DNA of 64,000 nucleotides from Amarobacillus sp046328225 (GCA_046328225.1 JAXLWZ010000017.1:21331-85330), one strand, 5' to 3'. Counted from the stretch's first letter, positions 47,005 to 56,103 are shown. Made by a program: numbers and translations. Notes: generated by a model from the sequence alone, not told the origin.

Positions 47005-47667
47005 CTAGAGGACGTACCCCTTCCCGCGAATCGTCTCGATGAGCTGGTCATCGAAGCCGTCGTTGAGCTTGCGGCGGAGGTTGTTCATGTGCACCTTCAC
47101 CGTCTGCGTGAACGGGTTCGCGTGCTCATCCCAGATGTGCTCGAGCAGCTCTTCCTGCGGCACCGCCCGCCCTTCGTTGCGCGCCAGGTAGTACACCAGC
47201 GCGAACTCCTTCGGCGTCAGGTGGATCTCCTTGCCGTTGCGCCGGCAGCGGTTCGTGTTCGGGTCCAGCTCCAGCCCGCGCGTGTTCAGCACCGGCTCCC
47301 GGAGGCCGCCCTCACGCCGCGTCACCGCGCGAATGCGCGCCAGCAGCTCGCTGAACGCGAACGGCTTCACCAAGTAGTCGTCCGCGCCGCTATCGAGCCC
47401 CTCGATCCGGTCCCGGATCGCGCTCCGCGCCGTGAGCATGATGATGCCGCCGGCGAAGCGGTCCTCCCGCAGCCGCCGGCACACTTCGAGCCCGTCCATG
47501 CGAGGCAGGTTCAGGTCCAGGCAGACGACGTCGTAGTTGTTGACGCTCGCCTTCTCCAGCGCCGCCTGCCCGTCGTACGCCACATCGACGGCATACCCCT
47601 TGGTCGTGAGGCCGCGTTCGATCGCGCTTGCGATCGGCTCTTCATCTTCGACGACCAGGACCCTCAT
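47005..47667 (-). CDS. OmpR-family response regulator
   Basis: This DNA-binding partner of the adjacent kinase is 220 aa. The receiver domain has acidic residues EDEE at 7-10, phosphoacceptor Asp51 in VVCLDLNLP, and Lys in DDYLVKPF. The C-terminal winged helix reads LTPKEFALVYYLARNEG and ends with TVKVHMNNLRRKL and IRGKGYVL, typical of PhoB/OmpR. It is the first gene of the pair. Confidence 0.94.
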   Translation of the reverse strand: MRVLVVEDEEPIASAIERGLTTKGYAVDVAYDGQAALEKASVNNYDVVCLDLNLPRMDGLEVCRRLREDRFAGGIIMLTARSAIRDRIEGLDSGADDYLVKPFAFSELLARIRAVTRREGGLREPVLNTRGLELDPNTNRCRRNGKEIHLTPKEFALVYYLARNEGRAVPQEELLEHIWDEHANPFTQTVKVHMNNLRRKLNDGFDDQLIETIRGKGYVL

Positions 47668-47700
47668 CGCTCTGCCCCTGCTTTCAATCTCGAATCCACC

Positions 47701-47742
47701 GTATCACCGGTGTTGCGATACAAAGGTAAAGACCGAAGGTAA
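47701..47742. promoter_or_regulatory. Inverted and direct repeats upstream of the two-component operon
   Basis: GTATC (47701-47705) and GATAC (47717-47721) are an inverted pair 11 nt apart. AAGGTAA occurs twice, at 47723-47729 and 47736-47742, a 13-bp direct repeat. Paired direct repeats are the usual binding form of OmpR-type regulators, so autoregulation is plausible. Confidence 0.3.
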
Positions 47743-47780
47743 TGGTGTCGCAAGCCGATAACGCGTCCGCGCCTTCGCGC

Positions 47781-49133
47781 CTACCCCAGCTTCGGCGGCT
47801 CCAGCTCCACCACGCGCTGCTCCACATGCTTGAGCGTGATCTCGCGCGTGTCGTTCGCCTTCAGCTGCCGGATCAGGAATTCGAACTTCGCCTGCAGCTC
47901 CCCGCCCAGCTCCGCGCGAATCTCCGCCGGCATGTCCCACGTCTGCTGCTTGAACGGCCCCCACGCCTTCTTGCGCGTCTTGTAGAAGAACTGGAGGTCC
48001 GTCTCCCCGTCCGAGCGCTCGTTCGCCAGCTCCGTGTCCGAATAGCGGCGCATCTCCGCCAGCAGGTCCGCCGGGAAGCGCGGGTTGTCCATCATCATGT
48101 TCTGGAAGCCCGTCGCGAGATGGATCTCCGCCGTCTCCACCTCCGGGAAGCGGTGGAACAGCTCGTCCGGCAGCGTCGAAGCGCCGTGCTGCACCGCGCC
48201 CGCCATCCCATAGCGGTCACGCCCCACGCGCGACATCTCCCGCAGCGTGTCGAAGTCGATCGCCACCTTCGCGATCGTCCCATCCGGCAGCGGGATGCCG
48301 CCGTGGCTCGTCCCCGTCTGCACGCTCACCTTCGCGATGCCGCCCTTGAACCCGGGGCCGACGATCGCCTTGAAGCCGTCCACGTACTCCGTCAGCTCTT
48401 CGACGGTGCTGTTGTGCTTGCCCACCTCGCCGATTTCGCCGCCGATGGAGATCGTCACGTTGCCCGGCTCGTTCGCGCGGATGAACTTCGCCAGCCGCGC
48501 CGTCAGCTTCGCATTCGGCGCCTGCTGGTCCGCCACCTTGTCGAAGCTCAGGTCCACCAGCGTCGAGGCGTCGATATCGATGCAGTAGAACTGCGCCGCG
48601 ATCGCCTTCGCGATCAGGTCCTCCAGCGCCTTCGTCTCCCCCTCCGGGTCCGTCGCGAACTTCTTCGCGTTCGCCTGGAAGTGGTCGCCCTGGATGAAGA
48701 CCGGCCCCTGGTACCCCTCGGCGATGGCCCCGGCGAGGACCACGGCCGCCAGCTCCGACGGCTCCTGGAAGGTGTACCCCATCTCCGATCGCGCCAGCTC
48801 GAAAATCGTCGCCGCGCCGTTCGACGCCTGCATCGCCCGGAACAGCGCCCGCGACATGTCATAGGCCATGCCCCGGATGTTCACGGCCGGCGCCGTGAAG
48901 CCGCTCACCTCGCCGCGTCCGCGCGCCGCGTACAGCCCCGCGATCGAGGACGATACCGCCCCCAGCTGTGGCGCCGCCGTGTGAATCGCGTACCGTGCGA
49001 GCGCCTGCTCCTCGTTCGAACCGAAAACGGCCAATCGAACGACTTCGTCGATGTGCTGACGGACGGCCTGGGCGTCGCGAAGGCTCGGGCGGGCGCCCGA
49101 CGTATCGAGGATGGCGGCAAGCGTGCTGTTCAT
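47781..49133 (-). CDS. Class II fructose-bisphosphate aldolase family protein
   Basis: This is a zinc-dependent aldolase-type TIM barrel of 450 aa, the long subtype. Metal and substrate motifs appear: GPVFIQGDHFQAN carries the GDH pair, YCIDIDASTLVD follows, then QTGTSHGGIPLPDG and AVQHGASTLP. Fructose-bisphosphate is the likely substrate; tagatose- or other sugar-phosphate aldolases share the fold. The ATG at 49133 has GGAGG very close, and TAAACT only 7 nt upstream. Confidence 0.85.
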   Translation of the reverse strand: MNSTLAAILDTSGARPSLRDAQAVRQHIDEVVRLAVFGSNEEQALARYAIHTAAPQLGAVSSSIAGLYAARGRGEVSGFTAPAVNIRGMAYDMSRALFRAMQASNGAATIFELARSEMGYTFQEPSELAAVVLAGAIAEGYQGPVFIQGDHFQANAKKFATDPEGETKALEDLIAKAIAAQFYCIDIDASTLVDLSFDKVADQQAPNAKLTARLAKFIRANEPGNVTISIGGEIGEVGKHNSTVEELTEYVDGFKAIVGPGFKGGIAKVSVQTGTSHGGIPLPDGTIAKVAIDFDTLREMSRVGRDRYGMAGAVQHGASTLPDELFHRFPEVETAEIHLATGFQNMMMDNPRFPADLLAEMRRYSDTELANERSDGETDLQFFYKTRKKAWGPFKQQTWDMPAEIRAELGGELQAKFEFLIRQLKANDTREITLKHVEQRVVELEPPKLG

Positions 49134-49412
49134 GCCCTCCAGTTTACCACCGGTGTGGATTCGCGGACTCATTTCCGGGCCGTCCGTAGGCCGCTTCCGC
49201 CATACCTCCGTGCCTCGTCGCGATGCCCCGGCGATGCCGCGCGCCACCATGCCGCCAAAGGTGACACTCACCCCCTTGACGTGCTTCCCATATCGTCGCC
49301 ATGCTGCCTCACCTTCATCGCCGCGCTCGACGGCCGCGCTCCCCCGGGGCAAACGTGGGGGCCGCGAAACCGGAGCCAGGCGCCGCCGCCCGCGTGACCT
49401 CGGAGGGAGAGG

Positions 49413-51206
49413 ATGCGCCGCCTCACCGAACGCCAGCACTGGCAGCTCGTCCGTGCCCTCTGGCGCGCCGATCGTGCCCTTTCGTCTGCCTGGTGGGCCG
49501 TCGTCGTGTCGCGCGCGCTGCTCCCGGCGCTGTTCGCCATCGCCATGGGCGCGCTCATCGGCGCCGTCCAGCGCGATGATTCGCTCGCCGGCCCGCTCGT
49601 CGCCGTGGGCGCGCTGTTCGTCCTCATGCAGGTGCTCTCGCCGCTCATCACCACCCTGAGCTCGAACCTGGGCGACCGCACCGCCGCCTACCTCTACGAC
49701 CGCCTCACCGCCGCCTGCATCGACCCGCCCGGCATGGGCCACCTCGAGGACCCGCGCCTCACCGGCGACCTCGTCCTCGCCCGCGATTTCGACCTCGGGA
49801 TTACCGGCCCACCGCTGTACATCTCCATGGGCTTCGTCGCGAACGGCCTCATCGAGCTCTTCTCGGGTTTCGCTGCCGCCATCGTGCTGTTCGGCTATAC
49901 GTGGTGGGCGCCGCTGTTGCTCGCCCCCGCGTGGCTCTCCACCCACTGGCTTCTGCGCGAAGGCGGCGTCTGGCGCGACCGCCAGACCGCCGAGGTGGTC
50001 GAAGCCCAGCGCAACGCCGATTACACCTACCGCCTCGCCGTCGACCCGCCCGCCGCGAAGGAGCTGCGCGTCTTCGGCCTCGTGGGCTGGACGATGGACC
50101 GCTTCATCGCCAATCGCCGCCGCCTCCACGACATCCAGTACCGCGCCACCCGCCTGCGCGAACGCCCCGTCATCTGGTGCCTGCTCATCGTCGCGGTCGC
50201 GAACGGCGTTGTGTTTTGGTCCCTCGCTGATGCCGCCGCGAACGGGAGCATCGGTCTCGACCGCCTCGTCGTTTTCGCGCAGGTGGCCGTGGGCGTGAGC
50301 ACGATCGCCTTCGGCGGCATCAACTGGGCCCTCGATGGCGTCTCCGCGCCGGTCGCCGCTTCCCTCCGCCTCGATACCGCCATGGCCCGCGCCGGCGCAC
50401 TCCCCGTGGGCACCCGCGCCGCCAGCGGCCTCCCCGCCTGCGAAATCCGCTTCCGCGACGTCACCTTCGCCTATCCCGGCACCGAAACGCCCGTGCTCGA
50501 AGGCTTCGACCTCACCATTCCCGCGGGCAGCTCGATCGCCATCGTCGGCCAGAACGGCGCCGGCAAGACCACGCTGGCCAAGCTGCTTTGCCGCCTGTAC
50601 GACCCCCAGCAGGGCGCGATCGAAGTCGATGGCACCGACGTCCGCGAGTTCGACATCGCCAGCTGGCGCGAACGCGTGACCGCCGTCTTCCAGGACTTCA
50701 TCCGCTTCGAACTGCCCCTGCGCGATAACGTCGCCCCTCGCGGCGGCCCGGACGACGCCATCCGTGCCGCGCTCGAGCAGGCCGGCGCCGCCACCCTCGC
50801 GCCGCTCGATACCGTGCTCGCCCGCGGCTACGAAGGCGGCACCGACCTCTCCGGCGGCCAGTGGCAGCGCGTCGCCCTCGCCCGCGCGCTCGCCGCCGTG
50901 CAGCTGGGCGCCGGCGTCGTCCTCCTCGATGAACCGACCGCCCAGCTCGACGTACGCGGCGAGGCCGAGATCTTCGAACGCATCCTCGCCGCCACCCGCG
51001 CCTGCACCACCATCCTCATCTCCCATCGCTTCTCCACCGTCCGCCACGCCGACCGCATCTGCGTCGTCGAACACGGGCGTGTGGTCGAACTGGGCACGCA
51101 CGACGAGCTCATGGCCCTCGGCGGGCGCTACCGCACGATGTTCGACCTCCAGGCCCAGCGCTTCGAAGAGCAGGAAGAGGGCGTGACCTATGACGTCCTC
51201 GCCTGA
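49413..51206 (+). CDS. ABC exporter half-transporter A (permease-ATPase)
   Basis: This type IV ABC exporter half is 597 aa: five to six helices (about 20-310), then an ATPase domain. Walker A is VGQNGAGKTTL, the signature is TDLSGGQWQRVALARAL, Walker B is VVLLDEPTAQLD and the H-loop is LISHRFSTV. All are canonical. It overlaps the next half-transporter by 17 bp, so the two probably form a heterodimer. LSGGQW-type signatures are common in peptide or lipid exporters, but the substrate is unknown. Confidence 0.9.
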   Translation: MRRLTERQHWQLVRALWRADRALSSAWWAVVVSRALLPALFAIAMGALIGAVQRDDSLAGPLVAVGALFVLMQVLSPLITTLSSNLGDRTAAYLYDRLTAACIDPPGMGHLEDPRLTGDLVLARDFDLGITGPPLYISMGFVANGLIELFSGFAAAIVLFGYTWWAPLLLAPAWLSTHWLLREGGVWRDRQTAEVVEAQRNADYTYRLAVDPPAAKELRVFGLVGWTMDRFIANRRRLHDIQYRATRLRERPVIWCLLIVAVANGVVFWSLADAAANGSIGLDRLVVFAQVAVGVSTIAFGGINWALDGVSAPVAASLRLDTAMARAGALPVGTRAASGLPACEIRFRDVTFAYPGTETPVLEGFDLTIPAGSSIAIVGQNGAGKTTLAKLLCRLYDPQQGAIEVDGTDVREFDIASWRERVTAVFQDFIRFELPLRDNVAPRGGPDDAIRAALEQAGAATLAPLDTVLARGYEGGTDLSGGQWQRVALARALAAVQLGAGVVLLDEPTAQLDVRGEAEIFERILAATRACTTILISHRFSTVRHADRICVVEHGRVVELGTHDELMALGGRYRTMFDLQAQRFEEQEEGVTYDVLA

Positions 51207-53019
51207 AGCCGCCACCGGCGCGCGCCTCCCCGAGGGCCTGCCGCCCGCTATCCCGTCCATGTGGCGCCTGGTCCGCCTCGGCTACCGCAACGAGCCCACG
51301 CTCCTGCTCGCGGCCTTCCTGCTCTCCCTGCTCGCCGCCCTCCCCGATGCGCTGTTCGCGCTCTGGCTCAAGCTCCTCGGCCAGGGCGTCCTCGAGAGCG
51401 ACCGCACGCTCCTCTTCATCGCCGCCGCCGGGCTCGCGACCTCCACCGCGGGCACCTGGTTCCTGGCCGTGATCAGCACCCGCGTGCAACGCCGCTTCCG
51501 CGACCGCGTCACCATCGCCCTCGAAGCGCACGTCGCGCGGCTCCAGGCCTCGGTCTCCACCATCGCCCACCAGGAACGCCCGGATTACCTGGACCGCCTG
51601 GCCGTGCTCCGCGACCAGGTCTTCGTGCTCGACCACCTGTACATGTCGCTCTTCACCACGGCCGGCTGGGTGCTGCGGCTGGTCGTCGTGCTCGGGCTGC
51701 TGGTGTCGATCCATCCCGCGCTCATCCTCCTCGGCGTCTGCGCGCTGCCCACCGTGCTTGTCTCCACCTGGCGCCCGGCCGTCGAACGTGCCGCCGAGGA
51801 ACAGGGAGCCTCCGCGAAGCGCCTCGCCCGCCACTACTTCGGGCTGGCCACCGCAGCGCCGCCGGGCAAGGAGGTGCGCGTCGCCGGCATCGGCCCCCGG
51901 CTCGCCACCGGCCGCCGCGATGCCTGGGAACGCTGGTACGCCCCCGTCGCCGCCGCGCGCTGGGGGTCCGCCCTCTGGCAGGGGCTGGCCTGGGCCCTCT
52001 TCGGCGCGGGCTACACCGGCTCGGTCATCTTCGTCGCCTCCGGGCTCGATGCGCCCCCCGCCGATGTGCTCCTCCTGCTCGCCGCCGGCGCCCGGCTCTC
52101 CGCCTACATCGGTGCCACCGTCGGCGAAATCGGCTTCCTTCGCGGCATCTGGATGGATGGCTCCCAGCGCCTCGCCTGGCTCGAGGATTACGCCGCCGCC
52201 GTCACCCGCGACGAAGACCTCCCCGCGCCCGAAGCCGTTCGCACGGGCATCAGCGTCGAGCACCTCTCGTTCGCCTACCCGGGCACCGATCGCCTCGTCC
52301 TCGACGACGTCACGTTCGAAATCCCCGCCGGCGCCGTCGTCGCCGTCGTGGGCGAAAACGGCGCCGGCAAGAGCACGCTCGTGAAGCTGCTCTGCAAGCT
52401 CTACGAGCCCGCCTCCGGATCCATCGCCGTCGATGGCGTGCCCCTCGCCCGCATCCGCGCGGACGAATGGCGCGAACGCATCGCCGGCGCCTTCCAGGAC
52501 TTCTTCCGCTTCGAATTCCGCGCCCGCCACTCCGTCTCCGTCGGCGATGTCCCGCGCTTCGATAGCGAAGGCGCCGTCGTCACCGCCGTCGGCCGCGCGG
52601 GCGCCGAGGACGTCGTCGCGAAGCTCCCCGCCGCGCTCGAAACCCAGCTCGGCCCGACGTGGCCCGGTGGCGTCGATGTCTCCTTCGGCCAGTGGCAGAA
52701 GATCGCCCTCGCCCGCGGCTTCATGCGCGACGCCCCCCTCCTCCTCGTGCTCGACGAACCGACCGCCGCCCTCGACGCCGAGACCGAGCACGCCCTCTTC
52801 GAACGCTACGCCGCCGCCGCCCGCCAGGGCACCGAACTCGCCGCGAACGGCCGCATCACCGTCCTCGTCTCGCATCGCTTCTCGACCGTCCGCATGGCCG
52901 ACCTCATCGTCGTCCTCAGTGGCGCGAAGCTGGCCGAGTTCGGCACGCACGAACAGCTGATGGCGAAGGGTGGCGCCTACGCGGAGCTTTATCGCATCCA
53001 GGCCGCCGCCTACCGTTAG
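51190..53019 (+). CDS. ABC exporter half-transporter B (permease-ATPase)
   Basis: This is the second half of 609 aa with the same layout. Walker A is VGENGAGKSTL, Walker B is LLLVLDEPTAALD and the H-loop is LVSHRFSTV. The signature reads DVSFGQWQKIALARG, where VSFGQ replaces LSGGQ. One ATP site of the heterodimer would therefore be degenerate, as in other asymmetric exporters. Its stop shares TTAG with the stop of the convergent gene. Confidence 0.9.
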   Translation: MTSSPEAATGARLPEGLPPAIPSMWRLVRLGYRNEPTLLLAAFLLSLLAALPDALFALWLKLLGQGVLESDRTLLFIAAAGLATSTAGTWFLAVISTRVQRRFRDRVTIALEAHVARLQASVSTIAHQERPDYLDRLAVLRDQVFVLDHLYMSLFTTAGWVLRLVVVLGLLVSIHPALILLGVCALPTVLVSTWRPAVERAAEEQGASAKRLARHYFGLATAAPPGKEVRVAGIGPRLATGRRDAWERWYAPVAAARWGSALWQGLAWALFGAGYTGSVIFVASGLDAPPADVLLLLAAGARLSAYIGATVGEIGFLRGIWMDGSQRLAWLEDYAAAVTRDEDLPAPEAVRTGISVEHLSFAYPGTDRLVLDDVTFEIPAGAVVAVVGENGAGKSTLVKLLCKLYEPASGSIAVDGVPLARIRADEWRERIAGAFQDFFRFEFRARHSVSVGDVPRFDSEGAVVTAVGRAGAEDVVAKLPAALETQLGPTWPGGVDVSFGQWQKIALARGFMRDAPLLLVLDEPTAALDAETEHALFERYAAAARQGTELAANGRITVLVSHRFSTVRMADLIVVLSGAKLAEFGTHEQLMAKGGAYAELYRIQAAAYR

Positions 53020-53993
53020 CGCGCGACGCCTTCCACGGCCGTCGAAAGTGCCGCCCAGCGTGCCGCCAGCGCCGGCAGCGCGCGTTCGCCGATGCGCCGC
53101 AGCTCCGCGAGGGCATCCCCATCGGTGCCCGCCCGCCACGCCAGCAGCGCCGCCATCGCCTCCCAGAGGTGCGCCGCCCGCACGAGCGGGAGCACGAGCC
53201 GCCATTGCTCCGGCGAAAGGCGCGCCCCCGCCGCGTACCCCTCCACGAACGCCCGCACCAGCGTCGGGTCGAGGGCATCCGGTTCGCGTGCCTCCCCGCA
53301 CCCCATCGCCACGGCCGCGGCGATATCGAACGCGGGCGAATCACGCCGCGCGCGCTCCAGCCCCGGCATGCCGGCCAAAGCCCCCGCTTCGAAGCGAAGC
53401 CCGGGCCCGCCGAACTGGCCGTGGATGACCGTCGAAGGCGACTCCCCGTACCCCAATCGCGCCAGCTCGCGCAGGTTCCGGTACCGCTCGCGGCGCAGCG
53501 CCCACGCCAGCTCATGGTGCTCCCGGTCGAACTCGGCCAGCAGCGCATTGAAGCTTTCGGCGGCCGGGCGGACGAACACGTCCAGCTCCCATGCCCGGCC
53601 CGCGCACGGCCGCTGCTCGCGGTCGCCGAACCCGGCGGCGTCGGCATGGAAGCGCGCGAGCAGCCTCCCGCGAACCCGTTGCCGCGCCGCGCTCGTGCGG
53701 TCGTCCGGTTCCCCGGCACCAGCCCGGTAGAGCGCGAACTCACCACCTGCGCCGCCCGCGACGCGCTCCGCGATGGGCCAGCCACCGTCGCGCAACACCG
53801 CCGCGAGCCGCTCGCCATAGGCCAGCGCATCACCGGTCCACCCGCCGGGATGGCGGACGAGCACGAACCGATCGCCGCCCTCGCGGCAGACAGCCCAACG
53901 CCACGTCAGCCCGGCTCGCACCCCGGCACCCACGACGGCGCCTTCCATTTCCATCGCGCGCAGGGCATCCTTCGCCTCGTCATCGTGCGGCAT
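53016..53993 (-). CDS. Aminoglycoside phosphotransferase-like protein, probably inactive as a kinase
   Basis: This 325-aa protein resembles the APH/choline-kinase fold in its C-terminal half. The stretch STVIHGQFGGPGLRFE takes the place of the catalytic HGDxxxxN loop, with Gln for the catalytic Asp and no Asn. ERARRDSPAFDIAAAVAM takes the place of the (I/V)DWExA metal-binding segment. The N-terminal lobe is poorly conserved. It may be a degenerate kinase or a binding protein. It lies tail to tail with the exporter genes. Confidence 0.5.
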   Translation of the reverse strand: MPHDDEAKDALRAMEMEGAVVGAGVRAGLTWRWAVCREGGDRFVLVRHPGGWTGDALAYGERLAAVLRDGGWPIAERVAGGAGGEFALYRAGAGEPDDRTSAARQRVRGRLLARFHADAAGFGDREQRPCAGRAWELDVFVRPAAESFNALLAEFDREHHELAWALRRERYRNLRELARLGYGESPSTVIHGQFGGPGLRFEAGALAGMPGLERARRDSPAFDIAAAVAMGCGEAREPDALDPTLVRAFVEGYAAGARLSPEQWRLVLPLVRAAHLWEAMAALLAWRAGTDGDALAELRRIGERALPALAARWAALSTAVEGVAR

Positions 53994-54049
53994 GCCACCA
54001 CTGTAGCCGCGAGGCCAAAATTTCGCGGCCCGCCACCCATCTGCCGCAC

Positions 54050-54126
54050 GGGGCTGATCCCCTGGGAACCGGGAACTGGCTGCTGGGAACTAGCCGGAGG
54101 AACTGGCTCCTGGGAACTGGCCGGAG
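54050..54126 (+). repeat. Intergenic heptamer repeat, copy 1
   Basis: The core contains GATCCCCTGGGAACCGGGAA, preceded by GGGGCT. Further degenerate TGGGAACTGG units run to 54120. The end of the array (CCGGAGG) serves as the ribosome-binding site of the gene at 54133. Confidence 0.75.
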
Positions 54127-54132
54127 GCCCCC

Positions 54133-54594
54133 ATGATCGACGAACCCGTCCTCGATACCCTCACCGCGCGTCCCGCGGCTGTCATCCACATGCTCATCCC
54201 CAAGGACGCCATCCAGACCGAGATGGGCCCGGCCTACGGCGAACTTATCGCCGCCGTCGCCGCCCAGGGCATCGGGCCGGCCGGCCCCTGGTACTCCGTT
54301 CACCATCGCATGGCACCGGACGTGTGGGACTTCGAAATCGGCGTGCCGGTCACCGGCCCCGTCGCGCCCGCGGGCCGTGTCGCCGCCGGCGAATTCCCCG
54401 GCGGCCGCGTCGCCCGCACCGTGTACCACGGCGGCTACGAGGGCCTCGCCGGCGGCTGGGAAGCCTTCGACGCCTGGATCGCCGCCTCCGGCCACACCCC
54501 CGCGGGCCCCTTCTGGGAGGTCTACGCCGCCGGGCCCGAGTCCTCACCCGACCCCGCCCACTGGCGCACCGAGCTCTATCGCCCCCTCGCCTGA
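54133..54594 (+). CDS. GyrI-like small-molecule-binding domain protein
   Basis: This 153-aa protein is a stand-alone effector-binding domain of the GyrI/SOUL-like type found in BmrR and Rob. It has an N-terminal beta strand with RPAAVIHM, a GPAYGELIAAVAAQG helix, and a VARTVYHGGYEGLAGGWEAF stretch with the conserved HxGxY-like region near 97-101. It lacks a DNA-binding domain, so it is likely a ligand-binding or sequestering protein. GGAGG, itself part of a repeat, precedes the ATG. Confidence 0.75.
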   Translation: MIDEPVLDTLTARPAAVIHMLIPKDAIQTEMGPAYGELIAAVAAQGIGPAGPWYSVHHRMAPDVWDFEIGVPVTGPVAPAGRVAAGEFPGGRVARTVYHGGYEGLAGGWEAFDAWIAASGHTPAGPFWEVYAAGPESSPDPAHWRTELYRPLA

Positions 54595-54625
54595 CATCGC
54601 CACCGCCGCGCGGAATGCGCCCCGC

Positions 54626-54668
54626 GGGGCCGATCCCCTGGGAACCGGGAACTGGCCACTGGGAACTG
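54626..54668 (+). repeat. Intergenic heptamer repeat, copy 2
   Basis: The same core as copy 1 (GGGGCC then GATCCCCTGGGAACCGGGAA), followed by CTGGCCACTGGGAACTG. It begins 32 bp after the stop of the GyrI-like gene. Confidence 0.75.
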
Positions 54669-54706
54669 ACGCACCTACGATGTCGCCCGCAGTGACCGCG
54701 ACATCG

Positions 54707-54750
54707 GGGGTTTGATCCCCTGGGAACCGGGAACGGAAACCTGGGAACTC
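54707..54750 (+). repeat. Intergenic heptamer repeat, copy 3
   Basis: GGGGGTTT then GATCCCCTGGGAACCGGGAA, with a diverged second half ending CTGGGAACTC. It ends 13 bp before the GTG of the AEC transporter gene. Confidence 0.7.
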
Positions 54751-54763
54751 GGTAATCGCTCGC

Positions 54764-55666
54764 GTGCTCTCCGTCTTCCTCGAGGTCGTGCTCCCCGTCG
54801 CCCTGGTGGCCGTCGCGGGCGGCCTGGTCGGCCGCTGGAAGGGCATCCCCGTCTCGGGCATCTCGCCGCTCGTGTTCTACCTCTTCAGCCCCTGCCTGGT
54901 CTTCCACTCCCTGTCCGCAACGCAGCTCTCGGCCGGCGCCTCCTTCCGCATCTTCGCGGTCATGGGCGCGACGTTCGCCGCGATGTACCTGGCCGCGACC
55001 GTGTATTCCACGCTCGCCGGGCACGACCGCCCCCTGCGCGCCGCCGTCGCCCTCGCGGCCACGACCCCGAACGTCGGCAACATGGGGCTCCCGGTGGCGC
55101 AGCTCGCGTTCGGCGATGCCGGCCTGCAGGTGGCAGTGATGAACTTCGTGGCCGGCTCGGCGCTCGCGAATTCGGCCGGCATCGCCATCGCTTCGACCGC
55201 CTCCCACGGCTCCCGCCGCGACGCCCTGCGTGCCCCCTTCCGCTATCCCGCGCTCTACGCCGCGGCCGCCGGGGGCATTGTGAACATCCTCGGCATCGAC
55301 CTCCCGAAGACCTTCGACGCCCCCATCAGCTCGCTCGCGAACGCCGCCGTGCCCGCGATGCTGGTCGTGCTCGGCCTCCAGGTGGGGAGCGCGCTCTCCC
55401 TCGAACACGTCTCCGAAGTGCTCATCGTCAACGCCGGGCGGCTGCTGGTGGGGCCGGCGGTCGCCTATGCCGCGGCCGTCGCGCTGGGGCTCGAAGGCGT
55501 CACGCGCGACACCCTCGTCGTCCTCGCGGCGATGCCCACGGCGGTCATCGCCACCATCCTCGCGACCGAGTTCGGGGCCGTGCCCGCCTTCGTCACCCGT
55601 GCGGTGGTCACCTCGACCTTCGCGAGCATGCTCACGCTCACGGTGCTGATCGCGCTCCTGCGCTAA
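54764..55666 (+). CDS. AEC family (auxin efflux carrier-type) permease
   Basis: This 300-aa membrane protein has about ten helices with the AEC/BASS-type inverted repeat. Recognisable stretches are FYLFSPCLVFHSL in the first half, ATTPNVGNMGLPVAQLAFG, the family's unwound-helix motif, and AMPTAVIATILATEFGA in the second half. Bacterial AEC proteins move malonate or other dicarboxylates; the substrate here is unknown. GTG start directly after a repeat. It shares the stop tetranucleotide CTAA with the next gene. Confidence 0.85.
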   Translation: MLSVFLEVVLPVALVAVAGGLVGRWKGIPVSGISPLVFYLFSPCLVFHSLSATQLSAGASFRIFAVMGATFAAMYLAATVYSTLAGHDRPLRAAVALAATTPNVGNMGLPVAQLAFGDAGLQVAVMNFVAGSALANSAGIAIASTASHGSRRDALRAPFRYPALYAAAAGGIVNILGIDLPKTFDAPISSLANAAVPAMLVVLGLQVGSALSLEHVSEVLIVNAGRLLVGPAVAYAAAVALGLEGVTRDTLVVLAAMPTAVIATILATEFGAVPAFVTRAVVTSTFASMLTLTVLIALLR

Positions 55667-56016
55667 TCCGCCGCCTTCACCGCCCGCGGGCGCCCCGGGT
55701 TCGCCGCCAGTTGTGCGTCGATGGTGGCCATGCGCTCCATCACCAGCTCGCGCACGAAGGCGTCCTCCGGCGGCTCGCAGTGGCCGAACCGCAACGTCCC
55801 CGCGGAGGTGCCATAGATCGCGCAATGCGCCTTCGCCGCCGCGAAATGGATGAGCGGCTTGCCCCGGTACGTGAACGTCGGCATGCCATAACTGATGCGC
55901 TGGACCGCCTCCGGGGCAGCCGCGCGCACGGCCGACCGGATCTGCTCCAGCGTCGCCCGCGGCTCCGGCGCGAGAGCCTCGAGGTAGGCATCGATGTCAG
56001 ACCAGCCACCATCCAT
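55663..56016 (-). CDS. DUF1801 (YdhG-like) domain protein
   Basis: This 117-aa protein matches the DUF1801/YdhG family (frataxin-like iron-chaperone fold in Bacillus Fra). It has DIDAYLEALAPEPRATLEQI at the start, VQRISYGMPTFTYRGKPLIH and FAAAKAHCAIYGTSAG. The terminal VRELVMERMATI also fits. The biological role is uncertain; iron delivery is only one proposal for this family. Confidence 0.8.
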   Translation of the reverse strand: MDGGWSDIDAYLEALAPEPRATLEQIRSAVRAAAPEAVQRISYGMPTFTYRGKPLIHFAAAKAHCAIYGTSAGTLRFGHCEPPEDAFVRELVMERMATIDAQLAANPGRPRAVKAAD

Positions 56017-56103
56017 GCCACACCCCCGGGAAATCGCCCGGCGCGGGATGTCTCGCTGCGGCGGGCGCCGCGGCCACGCTGACCGCGACCCACCGCCCGT
56101 GCG

